Assembly: GCA_037447655.1 (NCBI GenBank)
Contig: JBBHKE010000932.1
Span: 360,479-420,000, forward strand
Origin: Zygnema cylindricum
Lineage: Eukaryota; Streptophyta; Zygnematophyceae; Zygnematales; Zygnemataceae
DNA length: 59,522 nucleotides
Direction of reading: 5' to 3'
Positions 47,055 to 59,136 of this stretch are shown here, piece after piece. Numbering within the stretch: the stretch's first letter is position 1; each line of letters opens with the position of its first letter. A program made the position numbers and the translations under genes. The notes below the pieces were generated by a model. The model did no database searches. It had not been told where the DNA came from and was given only the letters and a program-made list of their open reading frames with translations.

Positions 47055-47785
47055 AAGTGGGGCTCCATTAAGCAAAAGTGAGGTTGTTACTGGTAAACGT
47101 ACCTTTTTGTACTAAGCCGTATTGCTTTTTTTCTTCTATTCATAAAATATGTTACAAGAGATTCGTCAAGATTCTCCAAACTTCTGGGCGAAAAAATTCG
47201 ACCGTCTGATTTTGAGTTTTCGAAGCAAAAGCTCCTTCCGTCTTGTGTCTAGATAGTCTCCTCAGCTGTCTCGGGGGGAGACTTGTTAAACACTGGACAT
47301 GTCTATTTGTACATTTGGAAACAAAAGATACGATCCATGGTGGACGAGCATTTACAGCCAAACAATTTGCAAAGGCCATGTGCCTTCAAACAAGGCGTAT
47401 TAATATCCACTGAAAGCGACGAAAAAATCTTTGCCAAGATATCTTTTGAGGCTTTTTTTACTTCGCGGAAAGACCTTTGCGTTTGAAACATAATGGTATA
47501 CTTTGTATAGTGCTAAAATACGCACATACTAAGGGTAAAATCTGATCGTTTTTACAAATCTTCAATTTTGCCCGTCCGTACAGATACGCCACTCAAATAT
47601 GTTGCTTTTCAATTTTTTTATATATTTGGTCGTCTAAACTAAAACCTACGTGGTTCCAACAGGAATCAAGCATGTAGGCACTAGGTGCCTTGCTGACACG
47701 ACATATGGATAACTGATAATATTATTACTACCAGTAAACGTGTTCGTACAATTACTAGAAACGCCTGATGGATGACGACCCTTTG
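47055..47785. mobile_element. Repeat X: about 730-bp TIR-like element
   Basis: Begins GGGGCTCCATTAAGCAAAAG and ends GATGGATGACGACCC. It is paralogous, block by block, to 47908-48459 plus 54925-55045. Non-coding; ends suggest another PIF-like family, weakly supported. Confidence 0.6.
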
Positions 47786-47907
47786 TCTAAACGAGAGATG
47801 CAAGTAAAATACATTGGATTTTATCATATGTACAAAAGTTGGAAACATAAGAAAGGCATGAGCGAGTTTCAAATTTTGTGCTTTTGGAATTTTCGACTGT
47901 GCTTTGA

Positions 47908-48459
47908 GGGTGGGGCTCCATTAGGCAAAAGGTGAGATTGTTTACTGAAAAACTTACCTTTCTGTACTAAGTCGTATTGGCTTTTAACCTTTTTAAAAAA
48001 CATGTTTACTAGATTCTCCATCGACCGTCCCATTTTGAGTTTTCGAAACAAACTCTACTTCTCTTTAGTCTCCTCGACTGTCCCCATGAGGACGCTTGCC
48101 ACACAATGGACATGTCTATCGGTACACTTACAAAAAAAGATCTTATCCACAGCGCACGAGCGATTACAGTTAAACAATTGGCAAAAGCCATGAGCCTTCA
48201 AACAAGGCGTATTCAAATATACCCAAAGCAACGAATTTTTTTTTGACTGATGGTATCCTTTGAGGCTTCTTTTACTTTGTGGAAAGGACTTAGACTTTGC
48301 GTTTGAAATATAATGGTATAATTCGAACAGTGATATAAAAAGCATATACAAAAATTAAAATTTAACATGTTTTTACAAATCTCAAATTTCGCCAGTCCGT
48401 ACAGATATGCCATTCAAATTATTTGTTTTTCAAATCACAGCCGTCGAAGAGGAACCTAC
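47908..48459. mobile_element. Repeat Y, left part (split by the copia insertion; right part 54925-55045)
   Basis: Starts GGGTGGGGCTCCATTAGGC. It follows repeat X through the AACCTAC site, where the copia element sits, and continues after it as GTGGTTCCAATCC. Repeat X has the uninterrupted join CCTACGTGGTTCCAA. Ends GGATGATGACCC at 55045. Confidence 0.72.
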
Positions 48460-49515
48460 TGAAAGTCTGAGACCTCTATAAGTCCTCAGAGTTGACAGCT
48501 TCCAAGAAGCCTCTAGGAAAACCGTGACCCCTTTGTGTTTCTGCAAAAATAACTGCCACCCTGGCAGAAAATAACTCGGACCAACTACACGTTTGTGAAG
48601 GCAAGACTCCCCTGAGTCGATAGCAAAAAGAATCTATGAATTTGCTCCCCTGAGCAGTAAGTTATGGAGGGTCAAAGTTGACCTTTTGTAAAGAAGCTCT
48701 CTAGGAGAGAGGGTCCTATCTTCTAATTTTTCAAAGTCCTATCTCTCTCACAAACTCTATCTACTGATGTACGAAGCCAATCAGAATGCAGTTTCGTACA
48801 CAAAAGTACAGCTGCCGGTGTACTTTCTGTACGAACACTGTACGACATGGCCTAAATGTCGACACGTGGTATGTCCGGATTCGCTCCCGTAATCCTCGGA
48901 GATGCCACGATCCAATGTAATTCCACCACATGTCATCCGATGTGGCGATGTCCACAAACCGCCGAAATCCTCTTCCGCAATCTCGGCGTTAATTCCGGCC
49001 GTCCGATTAAATTCATATTTAATCGTAGCTGTAATAAATACATGTGCGGTATTCTTTTCTATAAAGAAACAAATGCGCGGTATTGGTTTCTTATCTGTAC
49101 CGCAATCCGTACTTTTACAATTATGGATCTATGTCTCCCGTAAACAGTTACAGTTAAATGAACTATCCTACGTTTAAATGTTTAGATAAATATCAAACCC
49201 TATAGTACGTAACACTACTTCTAGACTTAACGGCTAAGGCTAACGGCTACCGACTGTTTGCCGGCCGGTAGGTACCAGGACCAAATCCTGTGGCTGGCAC
49301 ACACCTTTTAGTAAATGAACCCCCTAACTAAAATATATTTTCCTGTTAACCTCTGGATAGCCTAGGTAGCCATGGCTCTAGCTCCCTCTCCAATTTCTGA
49401 GTGACTGCGACAAGTTTGAGAGTTGGAGAGAGAAGTTAGAGGTAGTCTGCCTCAGCATTTTTCTATATTTCTATTTAGACCTAGAAAATACTTTAAAATA
49501 CCATTAATTTCTACA
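48460..49515 (-). repeat. 3' LTR of copia element
   Basis: 1056 bp, pairs with 53866-54919. In element orientation it begins TGTAGAAATTAATGG, right after a purine-rich tract (AAAATAAAGGGGAG). Confidence 0.95.
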
Positions 49516-50909
49516 CTCCCCTTTATTTTCTTGTCAATCTTTAATTTAAGACAAAACTTTTTCCTGCAGAAAATTAGCTTAGGGGAAGGCACAGGTTTGG
49601 TCATCATATTTGCTACCATCTCACTATCTGGTCGATACTCTAAACTGATTATTTTGTTTTCTACTTTCTCTCTAACAAAGTTGAGTATTATGTCCATGTG
49701 TTTAGCTTTAAAATGATGTTTAGGATTGGCAGAAATAGCGATTGCTGCCTGATTATCACAAAAAAAATTCTGCACACCACTCTTAAGGTGACCAAACTCA
49801 CCAAGCAAAGACTTGACCCATATCAATTCTTTTACAGCAGAGCAAGAGGCCATATACTCAGCCTCCATGGTGGACTGAGCAATAACTTTTTGTTGTTTGC
49901 TACTCCAACAGCAAGCCCCATCACCCACATATAATACATATCCAGAAGTGCATCTCCTCATCGGAGCATCACCATAACTGGCATCAATCCAAGTAGTGAT
50001 GTCAGTATTCTCCCCTCCCAAATGCAACCATAGATCCCTAGTTCCTATCAAATATCTAAAGACTCTCTTAGCTGCCTCCCAATCCCTCTTAGTGGGAGCA
50101 TTTAGACTTCTAGTCAGCACTCCTACAGCTGCAGCTAAATCCGACCGGGTACAATTTATAAAATAGATGAGACTTCCCACTACTTGCCTGTAACGAATAG
50201 TCTGCATGAACTTCTGTTCTTCAGGAGATAATTCCTCGTCTAAGACTATGAATCCTTCTTCCTCACTCCCCTCACTTCCCTTCTTCAACTCCATTGGAGT
50301 TGTACAACTATTAGCTTTATCCATTTGAAATTTTTCAAGCATGTTCCCTATTGCTTCTTTTTGAGTCAATCATATAATTTTTCTTTTTCGGTCTCTCTCT
50401 ACTTGAATTCCCAAAATATATTTTGCTTCCCCCATATCTTTCATTTCAAATCTCCCCTTAAGATTGCTTTTCAGTTTATTAATTTTTTCCATTGATTTAC
50501 TTAAGACAAGCAAATCATCAACAGAAATTGCAATAAATATAAAACCTTCCTCATCTTCGAAAACATAGATTGAGTGATCTGAGCTGATCCGGATATATCC
50601 CTGACCGGTAAGAAACTCATCAAGCTTCTTATTCCACTGTCGAGGCGCCTGTTTCAACCCATAAAGAGATTTAATCAGCCGGCATACCTTACTCTCCTCT
50701 CCTTCCTCCACAAACCCTTCGGGTTGTCGCATGAAGATCTCCTCTTCCAATTCTCCATGCAAAAATGCTGTCTTGATGTCTATCTGGTGCTCTTTTATGT
50801 CTTCTGCTGCTGACAGGCTGAGAAATATGCAGACGGAGGGAAATCTGACCACCGGGGCAAAGGTTTCCTCGTTGTCAATTCCCTCCTTTTGTGTAAATCC
50901 CTTTGCCAC
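49516..50909 (-). pseudogene. copia reverse transcriptase and RNase H (stop at 50370-50372)
   Basis: From the upstream end: FTQKEGIDNEETFAPVVRF, KTAFLHGELEEEIFMRQPEG, SLYGLKQAPRQW and the catalytic box ISVDDLLVL (usually YVDD; here SVDD), then an in-frame TGA at the LTQKEAIGNML junction. After it come the RNase H hallmarks TSGYVLYVGDGACCWSSKQQ, QSTMEAEYMA, DNQAAIAI and KHMDI. The frame continues past the end of pol into the 3' LTR (stop at 49452). Confidence 0.93.
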
Positions 50910-51895
50910 TAATCAGGCCTTGTAGCGCTTGATTGTGTTATCTGGGTTCGGTTTTAATTTGAAAACCCACTTACAACCGATTGGTTTTCGGTTAGGTGGA
51001 CAATCCACCAGCTCCCAAGTATCGGCTGCCATAATTGAGGCCATCACCTCATTGATGGCTGTCTTCCACCAGTTTTTTTCTTGACAAGTCATCCCCTCTC
51101 CATAAGTTTGAGGTTCATCTTGATGAGATAGTTTTGTTACCTTGTTATTTACTTGTTTTTCTTGCAGTCTTTTGCTACTTTTCCTTCCCCCCCTCAAAAT
51201 CAGAGGCCGGAATAGATGGTTCTCGTGGATTCTTTCGAACAAACTCGGCTTCTCCCCTATCCCTTGATTCCGAATCAATTTCCACCACATCTTCCGCTTC
51301 GGGTAGAGTTGTCACTAGAACTTCCGCAGCCGAGGCCTTTTCGGTCTGATTTGTACCCGCAAGAATGTTATCTTCTCTAAAACCTGGATAGTTAGGAAGC
51401 TCAAAGTCATCGGAATTTTTTGACTCAAATCTGATTTTTACTGACTTTGTATATTTCAAGGGATCCACGGACTTTCCTTCATCTATAACTACAAGATGCT
51501 TTACTAAGATTATATCTTCCCTTTTTAGATCATAAACTCTATATCCTTTAACATCCTCATCATATCCTAATAAGTATCCCGGTTTTCCTTTAGGATCTAG
51601 CTTCCAATTAGACCGATCTGTATCTAGACTGAATACTTGACTGCCGAAAACCTTTAAGTGAGATATGTCTGGTTTCCGGCCTATCCATCTCTCATAAGGT
51701 GTTTGATCTTTTATAGCTGAAGTAAGAACTCTATTTTTGAGGTAATTAGCACAGTCCATTGCTTCTGCCCAAAACCTTTTTCCTATCTTCTTATCTGACA
51801 ACATACTTCTAGCACTATCACTTAGTGTTCTATTTAACCTTTCAGCTACCCCATTCTGTTCCAGGTTTTCTGGAACTGTGTTTTGGTGTTGGACC
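50910..51895 (-). pseudogene. copia integrase C-terminal half and linker to RT
   Basis: Frame 51804-51175 carries the integrase end (FWAEAMDCANYLKNR, TPYERWIGRKPDISHLKVFG). A frameshift near 51180-51290 leads to MTCQEKNWWKTAINEVMASI and the RT start WVFKLKP. The conserved Tyr-Lys-Ala-Arg codon string is cut by TGA at 50913-50915 where CGA is expected, consistent with C-to-T decay. Confidence 0.9.
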
Positions 51896-52877
51896 CATCT
51901 TCCCTCAGAAAATCCTCAAATTGGTTAGCAATATACTCTCCACCATTGTCACTCCTTATTCTCTTGATTGGAGTTTCATGAAGTTTTTCGCTCCATGCTT
52001 TATATTGTCTAAAACAATCTTGAGCTTCGGACTTGTTTTTCAAAAAATACACTCGGGAATACCGAGACGAATCATCAGTGATAGTCATCATAAATCTCTT
52101 CCCCCCCGGTGAGGGCAATTTAGCCGGTCCCCAAATATCTGTGTGTACTAAATCTAGATTTTTTTCTCCCTTATAGCTGGCTGTTTTGGGAAAGGGTAAT
52201 CTGTGTGTTTTACCTTGAGCACATCCACTACAATCACTTATATTATCATTCTCGCTAAACTTAATCCCTTCCACCACTCCCATCTTTTTCATCTCTCTTA
52301 ACTTGTATAGATTCACATGCCCACGCCTCTTATGCCACATCATAATATCAGGAACACTAGCATAATAAAGTTTCTTCTTTTCATTACTTAAAACAAGCCT
52401 AAACATCCCATGGCTACCTTTCTCAACAATGAAATAAACATCCTCCTCAAAACAAGCAGTAAAGACTCCTTCCCTAGTGCTAGTAAAAAAACCCTTATCA
52501 TCTAATACAGTTGTAGAGAAAAGGTTTTTGTTCAGCTCCGGAATAAACAATACATCGGAGAATGTTACTATGGATGTCTTTCCTTCTACTAACACTTTCA
52601 GATCTACCGATCCTTCAAGAGTAGTAGTGATTATCCTCCCATCCCCGTACTCTATCTCTACGGTGGGAATCTTTCTTATCTTAGTGAACAAGTGTTTATC
52701 CTTACACATGTGCATGGAGGCACCTAAATCTATAATCCAGCCTGCTTCACCTTTCAATCCACCGTAAGCATATTTCTGCCTTCGTGGTATTTCGACCTCG
52801 TTTTTCGCCTCCAACTCCTCATCTAAAAGGAGCTCATCGTCCTCGTCCTCGGATTCCGCCTCATGTACCTGTGTCAC
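51846..52877 (-). pseudogene. copia protease and integrase core (frameshift near 51900)
   Basis: The protease site reads WIIDLGASMHMCKD, where the active-site motif should be Asp-Ser-Gly; Leu replaces Ser. Then the integrase zinc-binding region (WHKRRGHVNLYKLR, DCSGCAQGK) and catalytic core (DLVHTDIWGPA, RIRSDNGGEYIA). About 1 base is lost or gained near 51900, after which homology continues in another frame (ENLEQNGVAERLNRTLSD). Confidence 0.92.
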
Positions 52878-52938
52878 AAGGGCCTTTTTCTTTCCTCTCG
52901 GGTACCGCCGGTCTGCCCCTCCTTTTACCGAAGCTCGT

Positions 52939-53861
52939 TTAGCTTAGTGCACTCTGCCATATAGTGCCCAGGTTTCTAACAAAAATGACATAAACCTTTG
53001 GGAGCCCTTGGTCCGAACTCGTCGGTCTGATTTTCCTGCTCCCTCCCCCCATAGTTTCCGACCGGTTTCCGGGAATCCTTCTTCCTCCAATCGGTCGCAT
53101 TGCCAAGGCTTGGCCACTCTTTCCTCCCCTTCTGATCTCAATCGTATTCTCCCGAACGAAAATCATCCCTACCAGTGAGTTCCATATCCACCTTGAGTCC
53201 GGCAAGTCCTGCACACGGTTGACTATGTTCTCGAACTCATCGGGTAACTTCATCAGTAAACAGTTAACCTTTTCTTTTTCACTAAAATCTTTTCCCGCAC
53301 TCTCTAGCTCCATGAAGAGTGTAGCAAGCTCATTGCAAAAAACCAACATCTTCCCCCCTTTGTATACATACTCGTTAACTTTCTGATCAGCCAACTGTTG
53401 TTGCTGAATCGTACCACTTCGGTACATCTCTATGAGAGCCATCCAAAGATTGGATGCCCTTTGAACCTGCAAATGAGGACATGCAAGTCCTTGCGTGAGA
53501 TGGCGTAGGATGAAGTGCTTTGTCGCCATATTGTTGAAGTCCCAAGTTTCAGTATCATTCTCCTCGTTCCTTGGAATAGGTGACATGAATGCCAAACCAG
53601 TTGCTATTGGTGTGGTCCCCTCCTTCTTCTTTCCTTTGTCCACCACCTCTCCTTCTTTTAATTCCTCCGTTGAAGGTGGATCCTCTTTTCTGGTGAATCT
53701 GCTTCCTCCAAACCTGGAGGAATTCCAAGACTTGATGGACGCCCCAACCGTCCACTCACTATCCCCCAAAACCTTTTTTCGCATAGAGCTCTTATCATCA
53801 TACTTTCCTAGTATATGAAGCCAGTTCCATTAAAGATTGGTACCCTAGAGGGTGGGCCCAT
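52939..53861 (-). pseudogene. copia gag
   Basis: It begins at the ATG inside the primer-binding site (53861-53859) and meets TAG 18 codons on, where the sister copy at 46424 has Trp. The frame from 53784 carries the copia Gag core (TKHFILRHLTQGLA, LWMALIEMYRSGT, LPDEFENIVNRVQD). The CCHC zinc knuckle (CHFC..KPGHYMAEC) is present near 52950-52995 but in another frame and with one TAG, so gag is doubly broken. Confidence 0.9.
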
Positions 53862-53865
53862 AACC
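53851..53865 (-). other. Primer-binding site of full copia element, initiator tRNA-Met anticodon-arm type
   Basis: In element orientation GGTTATGGGCCCACC directly abuts the 5' LTR end TTTCA. It is identical to 46420-46434 and complementary to the anticodon stem-loop of plant initiator tRNA-Met as I recall it. Confidence 0.75.
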
Positions 53866-54919
53866 TGAAACTCTGAGACCTCCATAAGTCCTCAGAGTGG
53901 ACAGCTTCCAAGAAGCCTCTAAGATAACCTTGACCCCTTTGTGTTTCTGCAAAAATAACTGCCACCCTGGCAAAAAATAACTCGGACGAACTACACGTTT
54001 GTGAAGGCAAGACTCCTTTGAGTCGATAGCAAAAAGAATCTATGAATTTGCTCCCCTGAGTAGTAAGTTATGGAGGGTCAAAGTTGACCTTTTGTAAAGA
54101 AGCTCTCTGGGAGAGAGGGTCCTATCTTCTAATTTTTCAAAGTCCTATCTCTCTCTCACACTCTATCTACTGATGTACGGAGCCAATCAGATTTCAGTTT
54201 CGTACACAAAAGTACAGTTGTCGGTGTACTTTCTGTACGGACACTGTACGACATGGCCTAAATGTCGACACGTGGTATGTCCGGATTCGCTCCCGTAATC
54301 CTCAGAGATGTCGCGATCCAATGTAATTCCGCCACGTGTTATTCGATCTGGCGATGTCCACAAACCGTCTAAATCCTCTCTCGCAATCTTGGCGTTAATT
54401 CCGGCCGTCCGATTAAATTCATATTTAATCGTAGCTGTAATAAATACATGTGCCGTATTCTTTTCTATAAAGAAACAAATGCGCGGTATTGGTTTCTTAT
54501 CCGTCCGCAATCCGTACTTTTACAATTATGGATCTATGTCTCCCGTAAACAGTTACAGTTAAATGAACTATCCTACGTTTAAATGTTTAGATAAATATCA
54601 AACCCTACAGTACGTAACACTACTTCTAGACTTAACGGCTAAGGCTAACGGCTACCGACTGTTTGCCGGCCGGTAGGTACCAGGACCAAATCCTGTGGCC
54701 GGCACACACCTTTTAGTAAATAAACCCCCTAACTAAAATATATTTTCTCGTAAACCTCTGGATAGCCTAGGTAGCCATGGCTCTAGCTCCCTCTCCAATT
54801 TCTCAGTGACTGCGACAAGTTTGAGAGTTGGAGAGAGAAGTTAGAGGTAGACTGCCTCGGCTTCTTTATTATTTCTATTCAGACCTAGAAAATACTTTAA
54901 AAGACCATTAATTTCTACA
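53866..54919 (-). repeat. 5' LTR of copia element
   Basis: 1054 bp, near-identical partner of 48460-49515. In element orientation it starts TGTAGAAATTAATGG and ends TTTCA. Confidence 0.95.
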
Positions 54920-55048
54920 CCTACGTGGTTCCAATCCAAATGAATCCCATTGGCGATATATGCCTTGTTTGCACGACCTGATGGATAAATAATAAATATA
55001 AATGTGCCCGTGGGATTATTGGAAACGCTTAATGGATGATGACCCTTA

Positions 55049-55990
55049 GGACACTTTCCCATGTAACCGAAACTTAGTCTTGTTACTTTTATTTTTAGCG
55101 AGGATTTTCCGTACTTATTTCAAAGCATTCTGATGTAAAGAAATGAAATCGTTACTTTATATTTTGACATATGTAGAAGCGGGTGTAATTTGTGACGGTT
55201 GTGAATGACTACAAAACTCGCGATAATTGATGACGTTTACAAAATAGCAACGGTTGTAGTTGTATAGTTACTTGTGACATTGTAGATGTTTAGGGCTTGT
55301 TACATTTTGACGTCACGCTCAATTATGACAGCGTCGACGTCACAAATTGTAAAACTTTCCACCATGGTTTCCCGATTTTGTATTTTAGTCCTTTCTCACT
55401 CTACTTGCCATCAAAATACGCCCAAAGATAGTAAAAATAAAACGTTTTTAGAGATCTTTCATTAGATACCTTCATTAACATTTTCCATTGCAAGAATTGC
55501 GAGATAAACTCGGTAGTGGGCGAGGTTGAGAGAGAGAGGTGCTTTCACGGGCTTCGCTTTTGCGGAATGGCGTTTGTTGGTAGAGACCCCTCCACGGCCC
55601 TTTTACACAAAAAAGCGCACGGAAAAAAGGCACGTACAGCTTAGAAACGTGCAATGGGTTATTTTTCTTTTGTAGTTTCGCGAACAAAAAATGTTAAAAA
55701 CCTCCGACATGTGCGACAACGTGTGCCCATTCGTTCACATTGTGGAACTTTCTTAAAATCACCTCGCGAGGTGATTTGAGTAGAAGTTTGAAGATGAGTT
55801 GGCGGGATGCGAAAGTGGGTCGAAACGCGCTAGATGACAACCCGTTGTGCACTTAAAGATTTAAAGTGACGCAAACTGTACTGTGGTAATTTGAATTTTT
55901 CAATACGCCTGCAAATTTTCGCGTTGACGGCTAAGTTTTGGAGGAAAAAAATAGAAAAAAACCCTTACTTTATCACATGGGAAAATGCCC
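55049..55990. mobile_element. PIF/Harbinger-like element, diverged copy P4, TSD TTA
   Basis: Ends GGACACTTTCCCATGTAAC and CACATGGGAAAATGCCC, with TTA at 55046-55048 and 55991-55993. The ends and the AAACCCTTACTTTATCACATG border are shared with P1-P3. Non-coding. Confidence 0.7.
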
Positions 55991-56137
55991 TTAGCCTGAT
56001 GGACGACAACCTTTGAGCATACGCCTACATGGATGCATTTGAAATAAAGCACATAGGAGATACATTCCTTACCGACACAATCGTAGTAAACGTTTCCGTA
56101 CGGTTAATGTCGACGCCTGATAGAGAAGAGGTCTAAA

Positions 56138-57065
56138 GGTGTGTGCCCATGTAACCGAAACTTTAGAATGTTACTTTGGATTTCAGCATAGAATCTACGG
56201 TGTACTCTTCAAAGTGTTCCTATGACAATCATTACTTGCGCCTTCATTACTTCAAATATGTGACGGTTGTGGACGTCTACAAAATGTGCGACAGTCTACG
56301 AAACAAAATGTAGATGACTACGAAACTTCCTAAAAACGGTGACGGTTGTAGACGTCGAGGTTTTTGTGACGTTGTTGATGATTAGGGTTTTGTGACATAG
56401 CGAAGTCATGCTACCATGTGACATCATCAGTACGTACATTTTCCGCCATGGCTTCCCTATTTCGTTTTCTTATCTTTTATCATTCCATATGCCATCAAAC
56501 TTAGACCAAAATTATTAAAAACGAAGAAAAAAATATATCTTTCATTTGATATTATTATTGCTGCATCTCGTGTAAATATGAGAGAGAGAGGAGTGGTCGA
56601 GTGAGAAAGAGGGGGAGAGACGAGGACGACGTAAAATTTTGCAAAGGACCCGTGAAGAAAGTGGAGGTCCAAGACCTCTGCAAAAAAAAATTTGTACATG
56701 TTTGTTATTTTCTTATGTGCATGCGCGTGACGAGAAGTGAAAAAAATAGCGTGTACTTTCCTTCTTGCATTTTTTTTCGAAAACGTTTGACGCGTGCAAT
56801 CCAGGTTTTCTATTCGTCAATAAGGTAGAATTTTGATAAAAATCAGGTCGCGATTTGATTCCAGTGCAAGTGTGAAGATGAGCTGGAAGTGGGTCGCGAT
56901 GATAATAACGCCAAATTGCCGTACCTTCCAAGTTACAAAACGACGCAAAATATACTTGTGTTTTTGGCCATTTTTCGTACGGCGTAATATTTTCTCGTTG
57001 CAAGTCTCATTTTTTGTGAAAACGACGAGAAAAAACCCTTACTTGAACACACGGGGACACACCCC
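56138..57065. mobile_element. PIF/Harbinger-like element, diverged copy P5
   Basis: Ends GGTGTGTGCCCATGTAACC and CACACGGGGACACACCC. It abuts P6 with only a few bases between. The interior shares the GTGACGGTTGTAGACGTC-type blocks of P4. Non-coding. Confidence 0.65.
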
Positions 57066-57067
57066 AA

Positions 57068-57832
57068 GGGTGCGTCTCCATGTACTTGAAACTTAGAGAA
57101 TTTACTTAGTTTTTTAGCGCAGATCCGGCGGACCCGGATTTCGGGTGTCCCTATGTGTACCAAACGAAGTTGTCACTTAAGGGGTGACGATTGTATACGT
57201 CGACAATGCCCGTGACGGCTGTCGACATGTACAATATGTGATGACGCACGTTATTTTTTGTAACTGCTTGTGACGTCGCATGAATTTTCGTGACATTGTA
57301 GACCTACTGCCATCCAGCCTGTGCCGTTTAACGGTTGAAGAAGATGCACTTTGCCTTCGCGTCGCCTGTCCGCTCGACGTGAAATGGCATCGGATCTTGA
57401 GACCCCTAGCAAAATAAATCTGTACCAGGCGGAAACGGACAAAACACAACAAATTGTGTACTTTGCTTTGTCGTACTTGAACGCAAACGGACAACGTGCA
57501 CTTTCGTCGTCGCTTGAATTTTTCTGAAATTTCTTGAAAAAAAATTACACGTGCGACTACGTGTTTCTATTTGTTTCTCGAATATTCTTTGTTTTAAAAC
57601 ACATCTTCCCTGTGTTTTAAAGAAAAGTTTGAAGATGACTTTTTTTGGCGTGGTCGTGGGTGGAAGAACACAAAACGACAACATGTAGTACATCTTAAAT
57701 TCGATGATGATGCAAAATGTACTTCTCATTTTCTCTATTTTTTTGTACGGTTGAAACTTATGCGGTACGGCTCTAGGTTTTATATGAAAACGACAGAAAA
57801 AAGCCCTTACTTAGGCACATGGAGACGCACCC
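57068..57832. mobile_element. PIF/Harbinger-like element, copy P6
   Basis: 765 bp, ends GGGTGCGTCTCCATGTAC and GCACATGGAGACGCACCC; flanks CAA and TAA, so the TWA duplication is nearly intact. It holds the family frame on the minus strand, split once (57729-57406 and 57494-57177). Confidence 0.85.
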
Positions 57833-57975
57833 TAAGTGTCTAAAGTGTATAGCAGCAGTGTACTGGATGGTATGTTAACAAAAAATAAAGTGGATACTCT
57901 GATCACATTCATTGGAGTATGCATTAATATTCTACTGGATCTCGGGGCAAATCGTCTTGTCTCTGTTGTACTGTA

Positions 57976-58200
57976 CACCGTGTATCGCTATTATCGCTAT
58001 TAGGGTTAATATTTTTTTCGCCACATAAAACATCTTTGCTCCGTGCACTATTGTTCTATTCTCAATTTGAGACTGTCGATCGGAAGCTGAGAACCTTCCC
58101 TTCAAATCTCAACCGTCAGATCTAAAAACTGACACACGTGTCGGAGAAAAGATGTTTAAAGAGACGAAAATAACATAAACACTAACAACGATTCAAGGTG
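57976..58200. mobile_element. TA-flanked TIR MITE, copy A3
   Basis: 225 bp, ends CACCGTGTATCGCTATTA and AACGATTCAAGGTG, TA at 57974-57975 and 58201-58202, inner borders as in A1 and A2. Confidence 0.82.
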
Positions 58201-58405
58201 TAGCTGCACAGTAAGTCTCACTGAATCCGTACATTTCTGTAATTACAGGCAGCAACTTTTAGTAATTTTACTACGCATTACCCAAGTTAAACAACTCGCT
58301 AAAAACCTACAGTACTGTACTGTAGCGCTGATACATGACGCTACTGTACCAGTACTGACGTCATTAGCCCGAATTCGTGAAAAGTACGACTGCATACGGT
58401 AATTG

Positions 58406-58710
58406 CAAAGTTCAAAAGTAGGCGTGTTATGGTAGGCCTTTTGTCGGTGACTTTAGCGTGAGTTATTTTATGGGCTTTTCATGTGATCTTCTTCGATCGC
58501 TAATTTGATCAGCGACCGTCCGATCGTCCGAATCTGACGGTGTATATAAATATTTTTGGTCCGAATGTTTTAATTGATCCAATTTTTGGTCCGAATGTTT
58601 TAATTGGTCCAAATAGGTCCGAATACAATATGGGTCTTAAGGTCATACTGTATGTTTTGCAAACAATATGCATATTGTATGGACCTACTTTCACCTACTT
58701 TTGAATTATG
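58406..58710. mobile_element. hAT-like MITE, copy H4, with 8-bp TSD GGTAATTG
   Basis: Ends CAAAGTTCAAAAGTAGG and CCTACTTTTGAATTATG; duplications GGTAATTG at 58398-58405 and 58711-58718. A 32-base internal duplication (GGTCCGAATGTTTTAATTG twice, about 58556-58610). Non-coding. Confidence 0.92.
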
Positions 58711-58952
58711 GGTAATTGTATTCTTCTGTAAAGGTACAGATTCAAAATGTCAGACGTGGCACGTTTTGAGTGGCGAAATGGAAGCGCTCCGAAAGTAACA
58801 TTATTGACGTGTCGGCGTGACATTATTTGGCTTGCCGGGAGATACGGAATACGGAAGAAATCTGGACTAAAGTACAGAACAAGAAAAAGGGACGAACAGG
58901 ACAAAACGGATTTGTGAAAAAATACAATTTTCACTTACGTTAAAACGGAACT

Positions 58953-59136
58953 TACTCTCTCCCTCTCTCCCTCTCTCACTCTCACTCTCTTAACTTCTCG
59001 CACTCCCTCCCACTTATTATTCTCCATCTGTCTCTCTCTCTGTCTCTCTCTCCCTCTTTCTCTCCTTCCATCTCCCTCTCCCTCTCCCTCTCCCACTCCC
59101 TCTCCTTCTCCCTCTGCCTCTCCTCTCTCCCTTTCG
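58953..59136. repeat. CT-rich microsatellites
   Basis: Compound CTCTCC / CTCTCT / CCCTCT runs. Confidence 0.85.

Larger units (their letters stand above)
48460..54919 (-). mobile_element. Ty1/copia LTR retrotransposon, full length but inactive; 5-bp TSD CCTAC
   Basis: 6.46 kb on the minus strand: 5' LTR 54919-53866, primer-binding site 53865-53851, gag, protease, integrase, RT, RNase H, polypurine tract next to 49516, 3' LTR 49515-48460. LTR ends on the + strand are TG..CA, and CCTAC flanks the element at 48455-48459 and 54920-54924. Domain order (integrase before RT) is that of Ty1/copia. The coding region is broken by several C-to-T type stops and frameshifts. The LTRs differ at scattered positions, so the insertion is not recent. 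Confidence 0.96.
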
